This document shows, one piece after another, positions 1-13,800 of a DNA stretch of 64,000 nt. Under the pieces are notes generated by a model, which made no database searches, was not told the DNA's origin, and saw nothing but the letters and a program-made list of their open reading frames with translations. The translations under genes were made by a program, and so were the position numbers. This DNA comes from Trogon surrucura (Eukaryota > Chordata > Aves > Trogoniformes > Trogonidae): positions 117,443,161 through 117,507,160 of the forward strand of contig CM036618.1 in the NCBI GenBank assembly GCA_020746105.1, given 5' to 3'. Position 1 is the first letter of the stretch, and every line of letters begins with the position of its first letter.

Positions 1-900
1 GAGTCTGTCCGAGTGCCTGGCGTGTCGGCGAAAATCTCAGCCGCGTCTCTTCTGCGTGCGTGAATTCAGACATACGTTAAGTCTTCTTACGGCTATTTTA
101 GGCACCGTTTAACACATGGGCTGTGATCTAATTCGAGATGCACGAAATCAGCAAGTTCACGAAGTTCTGATTCACAGAACAAATTGGATCTGGGTCCTGG
201 GCAACGGCAGCCTGGGCCTCACCGATTAGTGACAACACAGGCGACTTCTGCAGGGGGCAGGTCACAACCCCAACTGCCACTTACACAGGGGAGAGGTTTG
301 AGGCTGTTAGAAGCCGAGCTCTGAGGAGTGGGATGCAGCAGCTCTATCTCTACTGGCCGAAAACTGCCTGAGCTACTTAACGTGGCTGCCCAGGTGTGCG
401 TTGCCCAACTGGCCTTGGCGTGGCTGCCAGCCTGCTCCTGCCCCAGCCCTTGACTTTGTGCAAAGTCCAGGTCTGTGTGACAGCTTGTCAGGCGTTCATG
501 GCATCTATCGCGTACTTCTAGCCTGCAGTAATCTGTCCTGTAACTGCACTTTGCCTCCGTTCTTCTAAATATGAGAATGGGCAAGAAGCATGATTTTTCT
601 CTGCATTCATTAAATATTAACAAAACCAGAGCAATGCACTCTGAGATTACAGCCCAGGTTACCGAAGAGCCACTTGCTTCTCTAGTAAGTGCCACAAATA
701 CAGAACTATTAGATTTAATTCAGATTTTGCTGTGTCATCTAGCAAAGTGCTGCTGAAGGTGATTTCTGACAACAGCAGCACTTGCAAAAGATTCTCAACA
801 ACTTCTAATGAAAGAATTAGCTGTCTTGGAATGCTGAAACATGATCGTTTGACAGTTCTGACTGTACTTTAAACACATTCTATAATTAGCAACCTGGTAG

Positions 901-2541
<1,641 letters not shown>

Positions 2542-2935
2542 GTCAGGGCAAGGGCACGGCCGGTTGTGTCGCCTGCTGTGCTAAACCAGCCTCCCAATCG
2601 AAGAACCTTTTAAGCATTAGAAATATAAGTACACAGAGGGCCTATGCTTTGTCATCTTCACAGTACCCTGCAGTATTAATTTAAAATTAATTTCTCTTGC
2701 TTATCTCTTTAAGCAGACACATAGCGCAATGGATGTGCGTAAGTAATGCTTCAGTCCTTAAAGAGATTCTGTAACTCAGTTAATATAACCTTGAAGTGCA
2801 ATACTGTTTGTCTTGCGGTAAGATGGACAGATCTTCTTTGATAAGAAGTTAAGAGGCTTGCCTCTAACACTTACTTAGTAGTTTTGAATGGCTTGTAACT
2901 GCAGAAATAAAGCTGTGAAGCAATACATGTGGGAC
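2542..2935 (+). other. UGP2: UGP2 3' UTR (proximal form)
   Basis: This is the AT-rich non-coding stretch between the UGP2 stop and the first canonical poly(A) signal. The 3' end is approximate and is set about 25 nt past the AATAAA. Longer forms reaching the signals at 3340 or 3539 are possible. Confidence 0.7.
2906..2911 (+). terminator. AATAAA poly(A) signal for UGP2
   Basis: A canonical hexamer lies 365 nt past the UGP2 stop and is followed by a GT-rich stretch (catgtgggac). It is the most likely main cleavage signal. Confidence 0.7.
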
Positions 2936-4228
2936 AACACAGTTAGCTACTCACGTGACTTTTTATGAAGTATAAGTGCAGGCACAGTTGAAAAACCAAA
3001 AGTTTCACTACTGCTGAGTGGGCTGTTAAAAACCCCCTATTTCATGTGCTCACAAACATCCCCACCTCTCAGCCCTCTTTCGCCCCCACGAGCTACAGCT
3101 GGGGTGCCCCATCCCAGTTGTACGTCAAGGTACTGGGGCACGGCCGTCAGTAAATACCTCCACTTGTGTATCGTGAGAGTGGGAATCACTGCTGTTCCAA
3201 CCTCGCCCAAAGAATCCAATACTTGAGAACAACGCCTCGGCATCCACGTGTGGTGTTTGCTTTTTTTTCATATCCCATTTAAGACTGGATCTCCTGTTAA
3301 TACCCGACTCCTTGATCTGCCCTCTTCTCTCTTTTTTTCAATAAATGGATCACGTTGACTACACCCATGTTCATATTGTCACAGCCATGTATGTTAATTT
3401 ATCTTCTCTTGAGTCATTTCTAAAGTTGTACAGGAATTGGAATCCCTGTCCTGATCACTATTGATTTCTTAATGTTTCTCTTGTATTTACATGCAGACGA
3501 CTTTATTTTATAAGCTTAGTATAACACTGGTATGTATCATTAAAGAAGTTGGTCTTTAAAAACAACTGTGATTTTATAGCTTTATTTTGACTGACAATTC
3601 ACGACATCTGTTATGCCAACAGATAAGCATGCCTGTCTGAGGAAACCATAGGCACACGCACGCACTGCAGACCATTCCGTCGCACATCATCGGCACAGGG
3701 TTAGGCACTCGGACTAGGGGTAGGTAAGAGGTGTGAGGTGAAGTACACAGGCACTTTTACTTATTACTGGCAGCATCCAGTCTTAAAAGGTAGTATTAAA
3801 AAAACCCCTCTTAAATAATAAATTAATTTCGGCTGCACCTTCCTTAATGGCGCAACCCTTTAGAAGCAGCCTAAAAAATTGAAAACGCTTCCTGCCCCCT
3901 TTTCTGTGTCCTCCTCTGTCTCGTACAGGCCCTGCGTCGTGGCGTTACAACAGTGGAGCAACTGGCACTCCCTGTCTTCACCTGACGCGTCTGGGGTGGG
4001 GCTCTGCGGGAAACCACCCCCACACCAGCCTTTTCACCAGCCTCAGAGTCCGCCAGAAGCCCACCGCTCCGTTGCTAACGATGAGCGTTTCACAGCTCTG
4101 TCCTCTAAGTAATGGCTTCGGTGAACTGGCAGTTTGTTAGAAAACCGTCTCTTCCTTCGGCTGGCGGTTCAGGGCCCAGCTTGCTCCCCTAACAAATCTG
4201 AATCCTATATGCAAGCAATCAAAAGACA
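2936..4228. other. Convergent gap between UGP2 and VPS54
   Basis: No coding sequence is recognisable. The stretch holds the distal plus-strand poly(A) hexamers and minus-strand AATAAA hexamers (read as tttatt at 3502-3507 and 3581-3586) that VPS54 could use. Short ORFs here look like chance. Confidence 0.6.
3340..3345 (+). terminator. Distal AATAAA on the UGP2 strand
   Basis: A second canonical hexamer sits about 430 nt beyond the first, after a T-rich tract. It would give a longer UGP2 3' UTR. An ATTAAA variant at 3539-3544 is a further candidate. Use of either is inference. Confidence 0.4.
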
Positions 4229-4234
4229 TTTATT
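4229..4234 (-). terminator. Likely poly(A) signal for VPS54
   Basis: The plus strand reads tttatt, which is AATAAA on the minus strand. It lies about 490 nt past the VPS54 stop in an AT-rich 3' UTR. It is the nearest canonical hexamer I found. Confidence 0.55.
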
Positions 4235-4722
4235 TATATAAAGTTCTGTAAAAAAATAAATTTTAGAACAGCATAGTTTCATAGAGAAAAACATTTTCTA
4301 CAGCGTTCCAACTGCAAGATTTTTATATTGTACCATCACTAAATAAGGTGGGACACCGTGTGAATTTCATTGCACTAGAAGAAATGCAAAGCATCTTTTT
4401 TTTTAATATAAAGATATACAGAGCATTCTAGACAACTACAGCTGTGTTACAGCTATGTGTTCTTTTGGATTTGGTCCAAAGAAACCTGAGTCTGTTTCCA
4501 GAGAGAACGGGAAAACATTGCACAGACGGCCGATCCCTTGTTTCTTGCCGAAGGACACTGAAAAGGTCTCTCCCTGCAGCTTCCTCTGAGCCTCGTTTCC
4601 CCGACTATCAAGAGTGTCCTTTTTCTTGGACGCCGGTTTTAAGCGTTCACCTCACAGTCGTCGTGCTGCTTCGAAGAAAGTCAGTCTGTCGACAGAGCCA
4701 AGCGACTGCTCCCGGTGGACTA
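4235..4722 (-). other. VPS54: VPS54 3' UTR
   Basis: This is the non-coding stretch between the VPS54 stop codon and the proximal minus-strand AATAAA. A plus-strand ORF of 103 codons at 4444-4755 overlaps it and the terminal exon. That ORF resembles no protein I know. Confidence 0.6.
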
Positions 4723-4825
4723 TCACCTCTTCTCCCAGATTTCAGCCATGTTTAGGTCTAAGCTGTTAAGGCCTTTCAGAGCTTGAAGGTTTCCAGTGTA
4801 AAAAGCTACATCTGAAGTAACCAGC
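4723..4825 (-). CDS. VPS54: VPS54 exon 23 (terminal)
   Basis: The acceptor is ctcgctgcag on the minus strand. The exon completes a Gly codon, then reads [20 protein letters not shown] and [13 protein letters not shown] before TGA (residues 942-975). It contains the wobbler-site leucine, Leu966. It is one residue shorter than the remembered human end (EIWEQKR). Confidence 0.95.
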
Positions 4826-7800
4826 CTGCAGCGAGACACACAGTGAGGTTAGCGCTTGGACCCCCCACATCCACCTCGAGCGTGCGGAAAGAACAGCCGG
4901 GGCTTGTTCACAGCTTGGGCACACGATTACACCGACGCATGTTCAAACCCTACACCCAGATTAGGTGTCTAAAATATTAGTTCAAAACTCAGTGCTACAG
5001 TGGGGGTCTTACACCTGGCAGTAACCATGTCCTGTCGTTCCAGGTGCCAGAGGACACGGTTACTGCCAGGTGTAGAAGTAGTTACAGGGAAGGGAGATTA
5101 AGTGACAAGGTCAGAAAACTCAGCAGGAGTTGGACATCAAAACTTCCGTTCTCTTGCTGTGATCCCTTAGGTTAGACCCCCGATTCCATTGCAACTTACA
5201 GAATATTAGTGCAACACCAGCTTCTGTATTCTAGACCGTCAACCAACCGTTTGTAACAGTCTATGCAGAGTTAACGTCGCTGAGACCCATCGGGATGACG
5301 GAGACATCATCACGGTGTTTCCAGCAAGAAAGCAGCAAGATGTAGGCATAAAAACTGTATCGTCATAGTAAAAAATTAACCAGGATTCACAGACCTGGGT
5401 TTTTGCTATTATTATGGCAACAAGCAGTTTAAAGTAGGATGAGGATCAGAAAAGCGTGTTGAAAACTAGGTCAGTGAAGGCTGCCGGAACAGCAGCAAGG
5501 GAAGCGCGGCCGTTTGATGTTTGCCTTCTCGAGCGGCCCTGACGACGCACTCCCCGAGAGCCGTGTTCCAAAGAGGAAGAAGCAGATGTGGGGCGTCCCT
5601 GCTTCCAGCTGCAGCCGGGAGCCCGTCTGACAGCCAGGAAGGCCGTGCTGGGAAGCCTGCCACCAGCACGACAACCAGGAACACCCGCCCCAACCCTCCT
5701 ACCAAAAAAGGGCTCCACTTAGACCAGCATCAACCAAAAGCAAAAGCACAGAAACACTCCTGACCACACTCTGGGCGCTCTCATGGCAGCGGGGGCTGCT
5801 GCGGCCGCAGTCGCGCTCAGCGTTACAAGTCCCTTAGTAAGTACCAAAGGCAACCGGGTCTTATCGTGTGAGTGCATCACAAGTACAGAAAAACCACTTC
5901 AGATGAACTCTCACAGAGTACAAGGATGAATAATAAGCTTAAGCAGAACAAGTGAGAATAAACTGGACAGGAACAAAACCCTTCTTTATTCCAGCGACAT
6001 CTGAAACCTTTTTATAAACTTCCTTCTCTGGCTTCTTCAGCCTAAGACAATGTTTTCTTGCACATGGGTAGGCCAGCTGAATTTCACCCTCAGAACACTG
6101 CAGAGAAACACCCCCAGGCCACTAAGAACAACAAAACCCACCGGTTCTGGGGAAAGTCCAACTTACGACAGGATTTAGCCTGCGAGAGGCTGTAAAAAGC
6201 TTTCCTGGGAGGAGAGGGACGCCAGGCACAGCCAGGCACACCCTGCAGGAGAGGTACCACTGACCTGTTCTGATGATTGGAGGGATGGGCTGGGCCAGGA
6301 AAGGGGAAAGACTCTGAGCATAATCTCCGTTTCAAATCTAGTTCTGCTCTAAAAACAAATTTCTGTACAGGAGCTGCCCGTTGCACAGATGAAATACCAT
6401 TTTTTCCCCTTATTTTTACTTTGCTAGAGCCATGAGTCACCATCCACATTTCAAAACCGCTTCATGAATCACACAATTCTTGCGAATTAAACTGTGGCTG
6501 CTGCTGTCGCACACAAAAAAAGAAATGCACAAACTGAGGAAAACTGCAGCAGGTTTCCAGCAGGACACTGCCCAGCTCCTAATCTGTTGCCAAGCCGGCG
6601 GCATTCCCACTTACAGGCACAAGCCATGTCCTTTGCTATAAAAAAGTTCCAGATGGGACATACGAAAACGCAGAGCGTGGCCACATTCTGCAGTCACTAC
6701 TTTCTTGCAGAAGATGAAGGCGTTTTTTTTTTTTTAAATTAAGCAGTAACAAGTTCCCAGACGTACCCGTTCTGAGGTCCTCCATCATTGACGACGTTTA
6801 GGTGGGCCAGCTGCCTCTTCAGGTGGAGCTTGTAGCTTGCGTTAATTCGTAAGAACAACATCTAGAAGAAACCACAGCACCAGAGTAAGGAACCACCCCC
6901 AGGCTTGCACCCCTGCCTACCGAAACACATCGGGAACACCTTAACTAAGTAACCTCCAGCTTTGGGTTTGCAATTCGCAGGACTTTCCCTTCTGCAAGTC
7001 CTTCAGCCTCCCAATCTTTGTGGCCTTACAATTTACTTAGAAGACACATTCTTTGGAGCATGAATTTTTCTTCCCCGTTGTCTGAAGCATCTAGCAAGCA
7101 ACTTGTATTAAGGCTACAAGGTAACAAATCTCTTTCCTGTACTATAACCACTTAAAGCCTTTTTTTTTTCCAAGAGAAAGTGTGAGAAAGAGTTCGAAGG
7201 GACCATTTCATTTAGTGCAAAAGATAAACTGCAACTTAGTGTATTCAGCGACTGGATCAGTCCTTCTGTCTCTCAGATTTACAACTCTGCAGTAGCAATA
7301 ACTGCAGCAAAATACTGAAAAAAAAGCACATCTGGTACAATTTGGCTGCATAATACATTTAGGGACCTTTGCAAACCACTGAGTTTGAGTAACATTACAG
7401 AGTAATTCCTTAGGGCTGTACTCCAGTCCCAAGGCGCAGCCATTTGTGTAGAATTTCAGACTAATTCCTGAGGATTCACTGCTCTGGACCCAAAATTGCA
7501 GCTCGAAATGCTGGAATCAGTCAGTTCTTTTTGCATGTCTCATCGTTCTTCCTCGCACACCCAAACACTTACTTCAGTTCAGACCGAGCTGTCTGCCTGA
7601 CTGCTGCCAACCCCCTTAATGTGTGGGTTTCCCAAAGACTCAGAAAAGAATTTTTTCCCCCCCTAGATAAAGCAGAAGCCTCTCTTGTCCCTGCGCATTT
7701 GCAAGGGAGGTGTTACATGAACCTCAAAAATAACATTCACCTGAGTTTGCTCCTCAGGAAGGAGATCATATATAGCTTCGTGCATCTTTGCCATTTGCTT

Positions 7801-10800
7801 GCAGATATTCCTGAAGCACGCTGAAGGAACCGGAGCCTTCACTTCATACTGGAATTAAAAAAAAAAAACCCACAACCAGTTACTCCTTTCTTCCACCTTA
7901 GAACAGTTTATACAGGAGACTTTCCAACAGGCACATGAAGCCCCGTATTGCTAAAGACGTCATGAATCAAGGTTTATTCAGCTTATCACAAACCAAAACA
8001 GGCGCTGGGCATGATCGGGTTTGGCCAAGGACTCACTCACATCATCCAATCTTTTAGCGCTTCTTGCCTCATAAGCAAACAGTGCGAAATCTGGGCATTT
8101 CCCAACTTCATCTATTCATCCTGGTTCGTTCGAATTGCTTCTCCTCGCTTGCTACTTTGTGTTGGTTTCCATTACGCTACGAATTACAGACGCAGAGAGA
8201 GTAATCGCTGTGCCAGCCAGGCAGATGCAAGCCACACAGGCTGCTGGCTGCCCACCTCGATCAGATCTGTCCGAGTCAATGACAGACAAGCGATTCTACC
8301 TCCCAGGAATATGTCCCTCAGGTATTTCATGTGAGAAAAATCACTTCTCTAACACCATATACATCCACGCTCCTGAAGAAACAAGGTAAGGAAATAAAAC
8401 TCCTGAAAACTCAATATCGGCCATAACAAAACCAAAACACCCCACAAAAACGTTGTGGAAATACCTCAGGGGAAAAAAAAAAGTAGAAAACCTCCCTTTC
8501 TGCCAGTGACTGAAATCCAAGAAACAAGACACTGGAAACCACCAGATGGCAAGAGATTTGCCACAAAGGGAACAAAATTCTTGCATCCCCACTCTGGATA
8601 GGGAATACCTGAATGTGAAGCACTTTGGGGAAAAAAAACCGACGAAGAAACAACAAAACGGTCCCAGGAACAGTGAAGGCAGCTCTTCAGTTCCTGGTGA
8701 AGAGCCTGGGTGAAACACCGGGAGGTCGCCTTTGGTCGGGTGACACTACTCCCCCGAGCACTGGCAATTCAGTGCAAGAGCTGAACCGTTTCAACTACAT
8801 TATTTACCAACACGTTGGAGGAGCTGCTCCCACCTGAACTGTAAAGGAGAATGAAGCTCGCCCCAGCGTGAGAGGGAAAAAGAAATGGGGAGTCTTGAGA
8901 AAGTCTTGACGGAAAAGCCAAACCGATGACCTAGTTCTGAGAGGAGAAGCAGCAGGTAAGTAGCTCTTACTGCTCCAGGAGCTCCGCTCCCTGTGCGGCA
9001 CAACTCACAGCCCACAGGATTGTGCCTGAAGACACAAGAGTTAGGCAACGAGTGATTTACAATTTCCTGGTGTGTTGCAAAGCCGAAGGGAACAGGCGAG
9101 CTGGAGCAACAGCTCTTGCTCGACTACAGACAACCTCTTCCTCGCGACGAGGGAGACAGCAAGGGACAGACCAGAAGGAAACACGAGCTCCAGCCCTCCG
9201 AGGCGCCGGCCGTTCTGATCTCCAGCTAAGGTCAACAGCTCGCGCTGCCACGAGGGATCAGACAAAAATTCACCGCTCTTCTGCCCAAACGGTCACAAGA
9301 CAGCAAGCTCCACGAGAAGCTAAGAGCTCGCCGTGGATTTTTTCCATGAACATTTGTCCCTTTTTAAAAACCTATGCCTTTTCCACTTGTTAATTATAGC
9401 TGCTAAATCCCCCCCGCTCCTGTTTTATCTCCCCGCCAGCGCTAACAGACAGTTGCTGGGAACTGTCCGTGCTGCTGGGCAAGTGCCTCGCTGAGCGCGC
9501 AGCGGCGCTGCCGGAAGGAGGCAGCTCCCGTTCCACGGAGCTCCTGGAGGGAAGCAGAGCCTGGAAAAGCAAAACCAACTTGCCCACGTTCCCCGCGTGC
9601 CAGGTCCACATCCCATCCACCAGACCGAACTGTTCTGCTCCCACGGAGCAGGTCTGCCGGCCACGCAACGCTGGATTTAAAGCGCGCTGGACACGCGCTG
9701 CTGTGAAACTCGCTCGCTTACTCGTTCGGATTTGTACACTCTGAAGCAGGGAACCACTTTATCCGCGAGACTCCGGACCCTCACAAAAACACATAAGACA
9801 GAACACACTGGCACAGCCGCAGTCTCATGCCCATTTGCAAACTTCCTGGGTTTATGTTCTTCACGGCGTTCGGCGCCAAGACTTCATCGTTTCAGGAACG
9901 AGACGAGCCAAATTACGGGGTATGTTAGGGATGGAGGCAAATCGGCACACGGTCCCCTTTTCTCCTGTACCCCGTGGGCTGCATTCACGTGAGCCAGGCG
10001 CTCTGACTCGAGCCTTTCAGAGCTCTGAAGGACAGAAATATTCTCAGTTTTTATCTCGTGCCAGTTCACAAGGGGAGAATGAGCTGTAAAGATGGAAGGG
10101 TGGTAAGGGGTGGATACTTACTGAGCACCATCAAGAACATAAACTGTTACTGCTTTGTTGTTTACTGTCAGGAACCTAAATCCTTGCATTTGTCTTTTAT
10201 CTTCAAGAGATAAAAGGTAATGACCAAAAAGTCAAATTACTTTATAAAACATCAGGAAAAAAAACCAAAACAAAAAGCAGCCGACCAGTAGCTGGATCTT
10301 TAGAAAAGGGCATAAACTCAAAACGTGCAAACACAACAGCAGGATGGGAATCCTGATTTAAAGGCTTTGGGTTCCCCGCTCCCCCCACCAAAGTTTAGGT
10401 GACACTATTTGATAGCCCAACGAAACACATCAAAAGAAAAAAACACAACATAAAGTAAATAATAGGAAGTGGAGGGAAGCTGGAAGTGGTGCCTGCTACA
10501 GCTGCCTCGCCACAGTCCCCATCAGCCTGTCCCCGGCCTCTGCTCCACCAGGGAGCTCCTGGTGCTTCTCATGAGCTCCTGCAAGGAAGGGGTTGGCCCA
10601 GGCCAATCAATCAGATCTGTCACGAAAGAATTAATGCATTTCTCTCACGCAACAGCGTAAGATCCAAAGCAAAACACTTGAGCTTTGAAAGCTCCCGTAT
10701 TTCATCGATCAGATCTGTGGGCCCAGGAGGTCCCAACCCGGGGCAGTGTCTGTCAGTGTATCTGCCTTGAGGCGAGTCAGAGCGAGAGGGTCCAGCCCAG

Positions 10801-13800
10801 GACCAACCTGTTCCGCTGACGAGCGCCCCAAAGCCAAAAACCACCCAGGGCAGTGCCTGGGACAGCTGCTTATTCTGCTACACGGCTGGAACTGCTAAGC
10901 ACAGACCTCTAACTCCTCAGGCCTGCAGCCCAACTGACGGGCTGGTCCTTCCTCTCCAAAAACTCTTCCTCTTCAGCAGTTTTTTTTGCCATTTCCTCAG
11001 CTGCAGGGAATTACACGCTCCCCACTTCCCAAGCGGCACCGCTGGGAAGAGCAGGAAACGGGAACTGGCTCAGCCTGACTGCAGACAAAAACTGTCGGTG
11101 GATAAAACTGCTGAGGGCAGGAGAGCACTTCAGCTTCTAAACACCAGAGCATCTGCGCCATCCAAAGCATTTCTGTCGCTGCTGTGAGGGAGTAAAAAGA
11201 ACTTTTTTTGGGTTTTTTTTTTGGGAGGGGGAGCGGGGGTGAACGCAAATGACACCCAGATGGCAAATGTGAAGACAAAACACATCCGCAAGCACAGCAC
11301 GGAACTGCGTGTTTATACAGTTTAAAGAAGTTCAAACAAGTCCTAATTAGGAAAGTTTAAGACTCCGTTTGAAGCGCCTATATACAACAAGATCTCCCAC
11401 TGCAATTTAGAGAGTCTGTAATTATTTGCATAAATCATTACCTTGGATAATAGTTTGTCAAATAGGCTATCCATTATGGCAACGAGCTTTGCCGAAATTT
11501 CAGCTATGTGGTCGTGATAATCCTGTAACGGAAGAAAGCAGGTTTTACTGACTGTCTTAACAGCACCCGTGCTCCTCAGAGCACAGCTGAAAAGCAGAAC
11601 TTTGCGTTTTACGAGGAAATGCCGAAAGAATTACCTTCGTAATGTGGTCAAAATGCCTGAGCATGCTAAACTGCTTCGGCTGCAGTCGAGCTTCAAAATG
11701 AGCCCTGATAATAGGAATGTAGTGTACGATTAGCTGTAGGCAACGTGAAGAAAGGGCTGTAAATCCAGAAGCGAGAGAGGGAAAGAAAAATGTTATTATG
11801 CAGGAAGAGTCATTTTGTATAGGCTGTATTTGCTTTAGCACAACTAACAGATCTGATACAGTTTAACATGCCTTTTTGTTAAAAAAAAAAAAAAAAAGAA
11901 AAAAAAAGTATGTAAGTATTTGTTTCTGCTGGGAAACCCCACCCAGTGAAGAGGCCAGCCTAGTACCTGGCTATTCACACCCGACTTCTTTAAGATACAG
12001 GTTAAGGGACTAATTTTACGAGAGGCTTTAAGTGTCTACTTGACATTTTGAGCCCTGAGCACACGCAGACATCAGAGAGATCTCAAAAGACCTGACTCAT
12101 CAGCTACCTAACCTCAGCAGCCACATTCTCAAGGCACTGTATTTCTTCTGCAGGAGCTGTACACAGATACCCTGCCCTGCTAGCGCTGAGCTGCCCAGAG
12201 CCTGCTCCTACCTCCCGTGTCAGCAGGATTCCCAAACCCAAAGCTTCTCCTGAGTCCAACAGGGAGCAGCCGCAGGACGTACGGCGGGGCCAGCGGGATC
12301 ATCACACCAGCCGAGCCTTGTGGAGCAAAGACCTGACCCCGTTTCTCTCCTCTCGCTTGTGTCTAGTCACTAGTGTTGACTACGGCCCCTTAGGAGGAAG
12401 CCTCTCAACCCGTCCTTCTCCAGGGAAATTTAAAAGGGGAAATGCAGACTGGCAATCAGGACGCCCTGAAACACCGGAACTGCAAGTTCAAACACCTGCT
12501 GCAACCCATCAAGCAAAAAAAGCTCCTGATTTCAGAAGACAGTTTAAAACTGGGGGTCTCCAGGAGTGCGTCAGACTTTTCCAGGCATGGAACTAGTCCT
12601 CCTCGGCTTTTCAGAGCAGCTGCAGCAGCCCAGGTGTGTAACGTGGGGGTGGCAACTCAGCTAAATAGCTGCACACTGAAAATGAGAAACCTTTAAGCCC
12701 AAATCATAATCTTAAACCCAAACCTTAAGCCCAAATCACCGTTTGGATTCAGCCCACGGAGCCCTACGTTATCTGACTGCGCCGGGACACCGAGCCACGC
12801 AAAGACTAATCGTTCCATTCCGAGCCACCCACAGAAATCATTTCGCGCGCTCCCGACGCGCGGTTATAAGCTGCAGGAGCTGGACGTGGACGCGGCGTTA
12901 CAGAATACGGCGCCACAGGGAGATGGGGCAGCAGGGCTCAGCGAAGCGCACGGGCAGACGGGGGTTTGGCTGCAGCCCCCCCGCCTACGCGCCTCCACTC
13001 TCAGGATCTGGACCCCAAGCAGCTCCGCAGCGTGCCAAGGTCTCTGGTGAAAAAGTAACTACACCTTCCCGCAGCTAAAACCCTTTTTCATGGAAAACTC
13101 GCTAGCCTGTCTACTTGTTTTATATTTTCTCCATGTAACACACTGAAGCTTTATAGTTCAAGTGGTCCAGCAGACAGCCAGGGAATCTGATGGGGTTTAG
13201 CACACCCCTTAATCAGACAATTCACTAGATTTTATACACGTTTTACCCCCTAACCAGAAAGTTCTTGTCGCCCTCTGTGTTCCAGGCATGGCACCACAAC
13301 ACAAATACAGCTTATCTTAAATGTTCGGGGCTTTTTTGTGTTTGTTCTTTAAGAGGCAGAAGAACAAGCTTTGACATTTTAAATACAGAAAGCCATACCG
13401 AGGTTTTTTGTAGTGATTGTTTTCAAACCAACAACTTGTAACGCACCAGCTCCAAGCACTAGTTGGCAACTTCTGGAGTTGAAATACTGTGAGAAAGAAA
13501 AAGATAATGAAAATGCACGCTGACTCTTCAACAGGTACACAAAACCACAGTTCAGAAACAGCAGCAACAGAACTTTGCAAGTTTAAATAATTATTGTGAA
13601 CCAGTACCAGGGTTTCACAAACTCCTTACTGCCGAAGAGTCCAGAACTGTTAATCAAAAAGGAACATTTTCACCACCCTCAGGGGTCACTGGCCCGTAGT
13701 ATTTTTTGACTCAGCTTATGGTAAATCACTCAAAGCAGCGTTGCAGCAAATGGAAGCAGAAATACTGCCACTAAAAACACAGTTAGCTACTCAGTGATTT

